DNA of 64,000 nucleotides from Piscinibacter aquaticus (GTDB lineage Bacteria > Pseudomonadota > Gammaproteobacteria > Burkholderiales > Burkholderiaceae_C). Position numbers and translations under genes: made by a program. The stretch is taken from contig VOPW01000001.1 in assembly GCA_007994965.1 (NCBI GenBank), positions 248,001 to 312,000 of the forward strand, written 5' to 3'. How positions within the stretch are numbered: position 1 is the first letter of the stretch; each line of letters starts with the position of its first letter. Below the pieces are notes generated by a model. The model saw nothing but the letters and a program-made list of their open reading frames with translations, made no database searches and was not told where the DNA came from. Below are positions 62,096 to 64,000 of the stretch, one piece after another.

Positions 62096-64000
62096 ATGCC
62101 CGAGGAGAAACGCCCGTCCGCTGCCCTGGAACCGCCGGAACCGATGGAACGCTGGTTCGCCGCCCGCGGCTGGCAACCCTTCCAATTCCAGCGCGAGGTC
62201 TGGGCGGCGATGGCCGCTGGCCGCAGCGGCCTGCTGCATGCCACCACCGGCGCCGGCAAGACCTATGCGGTGTGGATGGGCGCGCTGCAACGCGGCCTGG
62301 CGCTGCCGCAACCCTCGCGCGGCGCGTCACCGCTGCAGGTGCTGTGGATCACGCCGATGCGTGCGCTGGCCGCCGATACGGTGCGCGCCCTGGCCGCGCC
62401 GCTGCCGGAGCTCGCGCCGGACTGGACGCTCGGCCAGCGCAGCGGCGACACGCCGGCCGCCGAGCGCGCGCGGCAGGACCGGCGCTTCCCGAGCGTTCTG
62501 GTGACCACGCCCGAGTCGCTGAGCCTGATGTTGACGCGTGACGGCGCCGCGGCCGAGCTCGGCGCCGTGCACACCGTGATCGTCGACGAATGGCACGAGC
62601 TGATGGGGAACAAGCGCGGCGTCCAGGTGCAGCTGGCCCTCGCCCGGCTGGCGCGCTGGAACCCGTCGCTGGCGGTGTGGGGCCTGTCGGCCACGCTGGG
62701 CAATCTCGACGAGGCGATGCGCGTGCTGGTCGGCGAGCGCCCGGCCACGCTGGTGCAGGGCCGCATCGACAAGACGCTGGTCATCGACACGCTGCTGCCC
62801 GAGAACCCCGGCCGCTTTTCCTGGGCCGGCCACCTGGGCGCGCAGATGCAGCGGCCGGTGGTCGAGGAGATCGAGCGCAGCAGCACCACGCTGGTCTTCA
62901 CCAACACCCGCTCGCAGGCGGAGATCTGGTACCAGCTGCTGATCCAGGAGCGGCCCGAGTGGGCCGGGCTGGTGGCGCTGCACCACGGCTCGCTCGACAA
63001 GGAAGTGCGCGAGTGGGTGGAGCTGGGCCTGAAGGAAGGGCGGCTGAAGGCGGTGGTGGCAACGTCATCGCTCGACCTCGGCGTCGATTTCCTGCCGGTC
63101 GAGCGCGTGCTGCAGATCGGCTCGCCCAAGGGCATCGCGCGCTTGCTGCAGCGCGCCGGCCGCAGCGGCCATGCGCCGGGGCGGCCGAGCCGCGTGACCA
63201 TCGTGCCCACGAACACACTGGAACTGGTGGAAGCCGCGGCCGCGCGCCACGCCGCGCAGGCCGGCCGCATCGAGCGCCGCCCGACGCCGGAGAAGCCGCT
63301 GGACGTGCTGGTGCAGCACCTCGTCACGGTGGCGCTCGGCGGTGGTTTCGAGCCGGAGTCGCTTTACGCCGAGGTGTGCGGCACGCACGCCTTCCGCGCC
63401 CTCACGCGCGAGGAGTTCCAGTGGGCGCTGGATTTCGTCGAGAAGGGCGGCGCCAGCCTTGCGGTCTACCCCGAGTACCACCGCGTGGTGCTCGTCGACG
63501 GCCTGTACCGCGTGCCCGATCGCGGCATCGCCAAGCGGCACCGCCTGCAGGTGGGCACCATCGTCGGTGACGCCAGCATGCAGGTGAAATACCTCAGCGG
63601 CGGCACCATCGGCAGCATCGAGGAAAGCTTCATCGCGCGGCTGCGCCCGGGCGACTGCTTCGTCTTCGCCGGCCGGGTGCTGGAATTCGTGCGCACGCAG
63701 GACATGGCGGCCTACGTGAAGAAGGCGACGAAGAACAAGGGCATCGTGCCGTCGTGGGCGGGCGGGCGCATGCCACTGTCGACGGAACTCGCCGACGCGG
63801 TGGTGGAACTGCTCGCCGGCGCAAGCGCCGACGATCCTTCCGCGGCGGCCGCGCCGGAGCTGCAGGCCGCGCATCCGATGCTGGCGACGCAGGCGCGGCT
63901 GTCGCGCCTGCCGACGCCGCAGACACTGCTGGTCGAGCGCTACCGCTCGCGCGAGGGCGAGCATCTCTACCTCTATCCGTTCGCCGGCCGCTACGTGCAC
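62096..64000 (+). CDS. Ligase-associated DExH-box helicase (Lhr-Core type; C-terminus outside window)
   Basis: 3'-to-5' DNA translocase of the Lhr-Core group linked to the ATP-dependent ligase set. The first 635 residues are present and intact. Walker A ATTGAGKT (Lys55), motif Ia [23 protein letters not shown] box VDEWHELMG (Asp164-His167), motif III SATLGN, motif [11 protein letters not shown], motif [10 protein letters not shown]. Then the winged-helix and Lhr-specific regions begin ([21 protein letters not shown]). It runs off the right edge. Its usual partners, exonuclease and ligase, are 12 kb upstream. The ATG at 62096 is divergent from hoxF. Confidence 0.94.
   Translation, partial: MPEEKRPSAALEPPEPMERWFAARGWQPFQFQREVWAAMAAGRSGLLHATTGAGKTYAVWMGALQRGLALPQPSRGASPLQVLWITPMRALAADTVRALAAPLPELAPDWTLGQRSGDTPAAERARQDRRFPSVLVTTPESLSLMLTRDGAAAELGAVHTVIVDEWHELMGNKRGVQVQLALARLARWNPSLAVWGLSATLGNLDEAMRVLVGERPATLVQGRIDKTLVIDTLLPENPGRFSWAGHLGAQMQRPVVEEIERSSTTLVFTNTRSQAEIWYQLLIQERPEWAGLVALHHGSLDKEVREWVELGLKEGRLKAVVATSSLDLGVDFLPVERVLQIGSPKGIARLLQRAGRSGHAPGRPSRVTIVPTNTLELVEAAAARHAAQAGRIERRPTPEKPLDVLVQHLVTVALGGGFEPESLYAEVCGTHAFRALTREEFQWALDFVEKGGASLAVYPEYHRVVLVDGLYRVPDRGIAKRHRLQVGTIVGDASMQVKYLSGGTIGSIEESFIARLRPGDCFVFAGRVLEFVRTQDMAAYVKKATKNKGIVPSWAGGRMPLSTELADAVVELLAGASADDPSAAAAPELQAAHPMLATQARLSRLPTPQTLLVERYRSREGEHLYLYPFAGRYVH

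Overview
The window is high-G+C DNA with the gene content and gene order of a betaproteobacterium of the order Burkholderiales. The best fit, by inference, is the Rubrivivax/Leptothrix/Ideonella neighbourhood. Support comes from petABC-sspA-sspB, dciA / M23 peptidase / secA / argJ, aspS-nudB, orphan Bug-family solute receptors, a DUF3683-type FAD/Fe-S oxidoreductase, menaquinone genes beside ubiquinone genes, and a soluble NAD-linked [NiFe] hydrogenase. I see no rRNA, CRISPR array, prophage or insertion sequence. There is one tRNA gene (Thr, TGT).

Layout. 1-5.6 kb: HtrA-type protease (cut by the left edge), Nif3-like protein, a PdxA-family dehydrogenase, a large DUF1631 protein and mscL. 5.7-10 kb: cytochrome bc1 (petABC), a terminator, sspAB and tRNA-Thr. 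10-15.5 kb: dciA, an M23 peptidase, secA and argJ. 15.5-24 kb: a ceramidase-like membrane protein, an MFS exporter with a structured leader, a GNAT enzyme and the glycerol-3-phosphate operon ugpBAEC-ugpQ, with a palindromic REP-like element between ugpA and ugpE. 24-31.5 kb: a 1300-residue FAD/Fe-S oxidoreductase, an orphan TctC receptor, a TPR-GGDEF protein and a HIT protein. 31.5-39 kb: DUF971, ubiE and a Tim44-like gene, then ubiJ-ubiB, with galE / UDP-glucuronate epimerase / UDP-sugar dehydrogenase set between them on the other strand. 39-46 kb: sodium:solute symporter, FmdB, DUF502, aspS, nudB, an EEP nuclease-fold protein and clsB. 46-50 kb: two small lipoproteins, then the ligase-associated exonuclease and ATP-dependent DNA ligase. 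50-57 kb: an anchor-domain lipoprotein, a RatA-like protein, menG-menA-tctC, an asparaginase-like protein, a DUF748 protein and a DUF429 protein. 57-62 kb: hoxFUYHW. 62-64 kb: the start of the ligase-associated DExH helicase, cut by the right edge.

How the genes fit together. Several blocks serve respiration: bc1, the quinone genes (ubiE, ubiJ, ubiB for ubiquinone; menA and a second ubiE-like gene for menaquinone) and the Hox hydrogenase, which links H2 to NAD(H). Envelope and phospholipid functions (mscL, ugp, clsB, sugar-nucleotide genes, lipoproteins) and a DNA-repair set (exonuclease, ligase, helicase) are the other themes. Many neighbouring genes overlap as ATGA, which indicates translational coupling.

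Caution on quality. About sixty single- or two-base indels break otherwise normal housekeeping genes (secA has three; petA, petC, aspS, ubiB and hoxF are also hit). More than thirty are explained by loss of one or two bases inside a CCWGG motif, and most of the others lie in short homopolymers. I treat these as consensus sequencing errors, give each gene its full extent, and note the position of each break.
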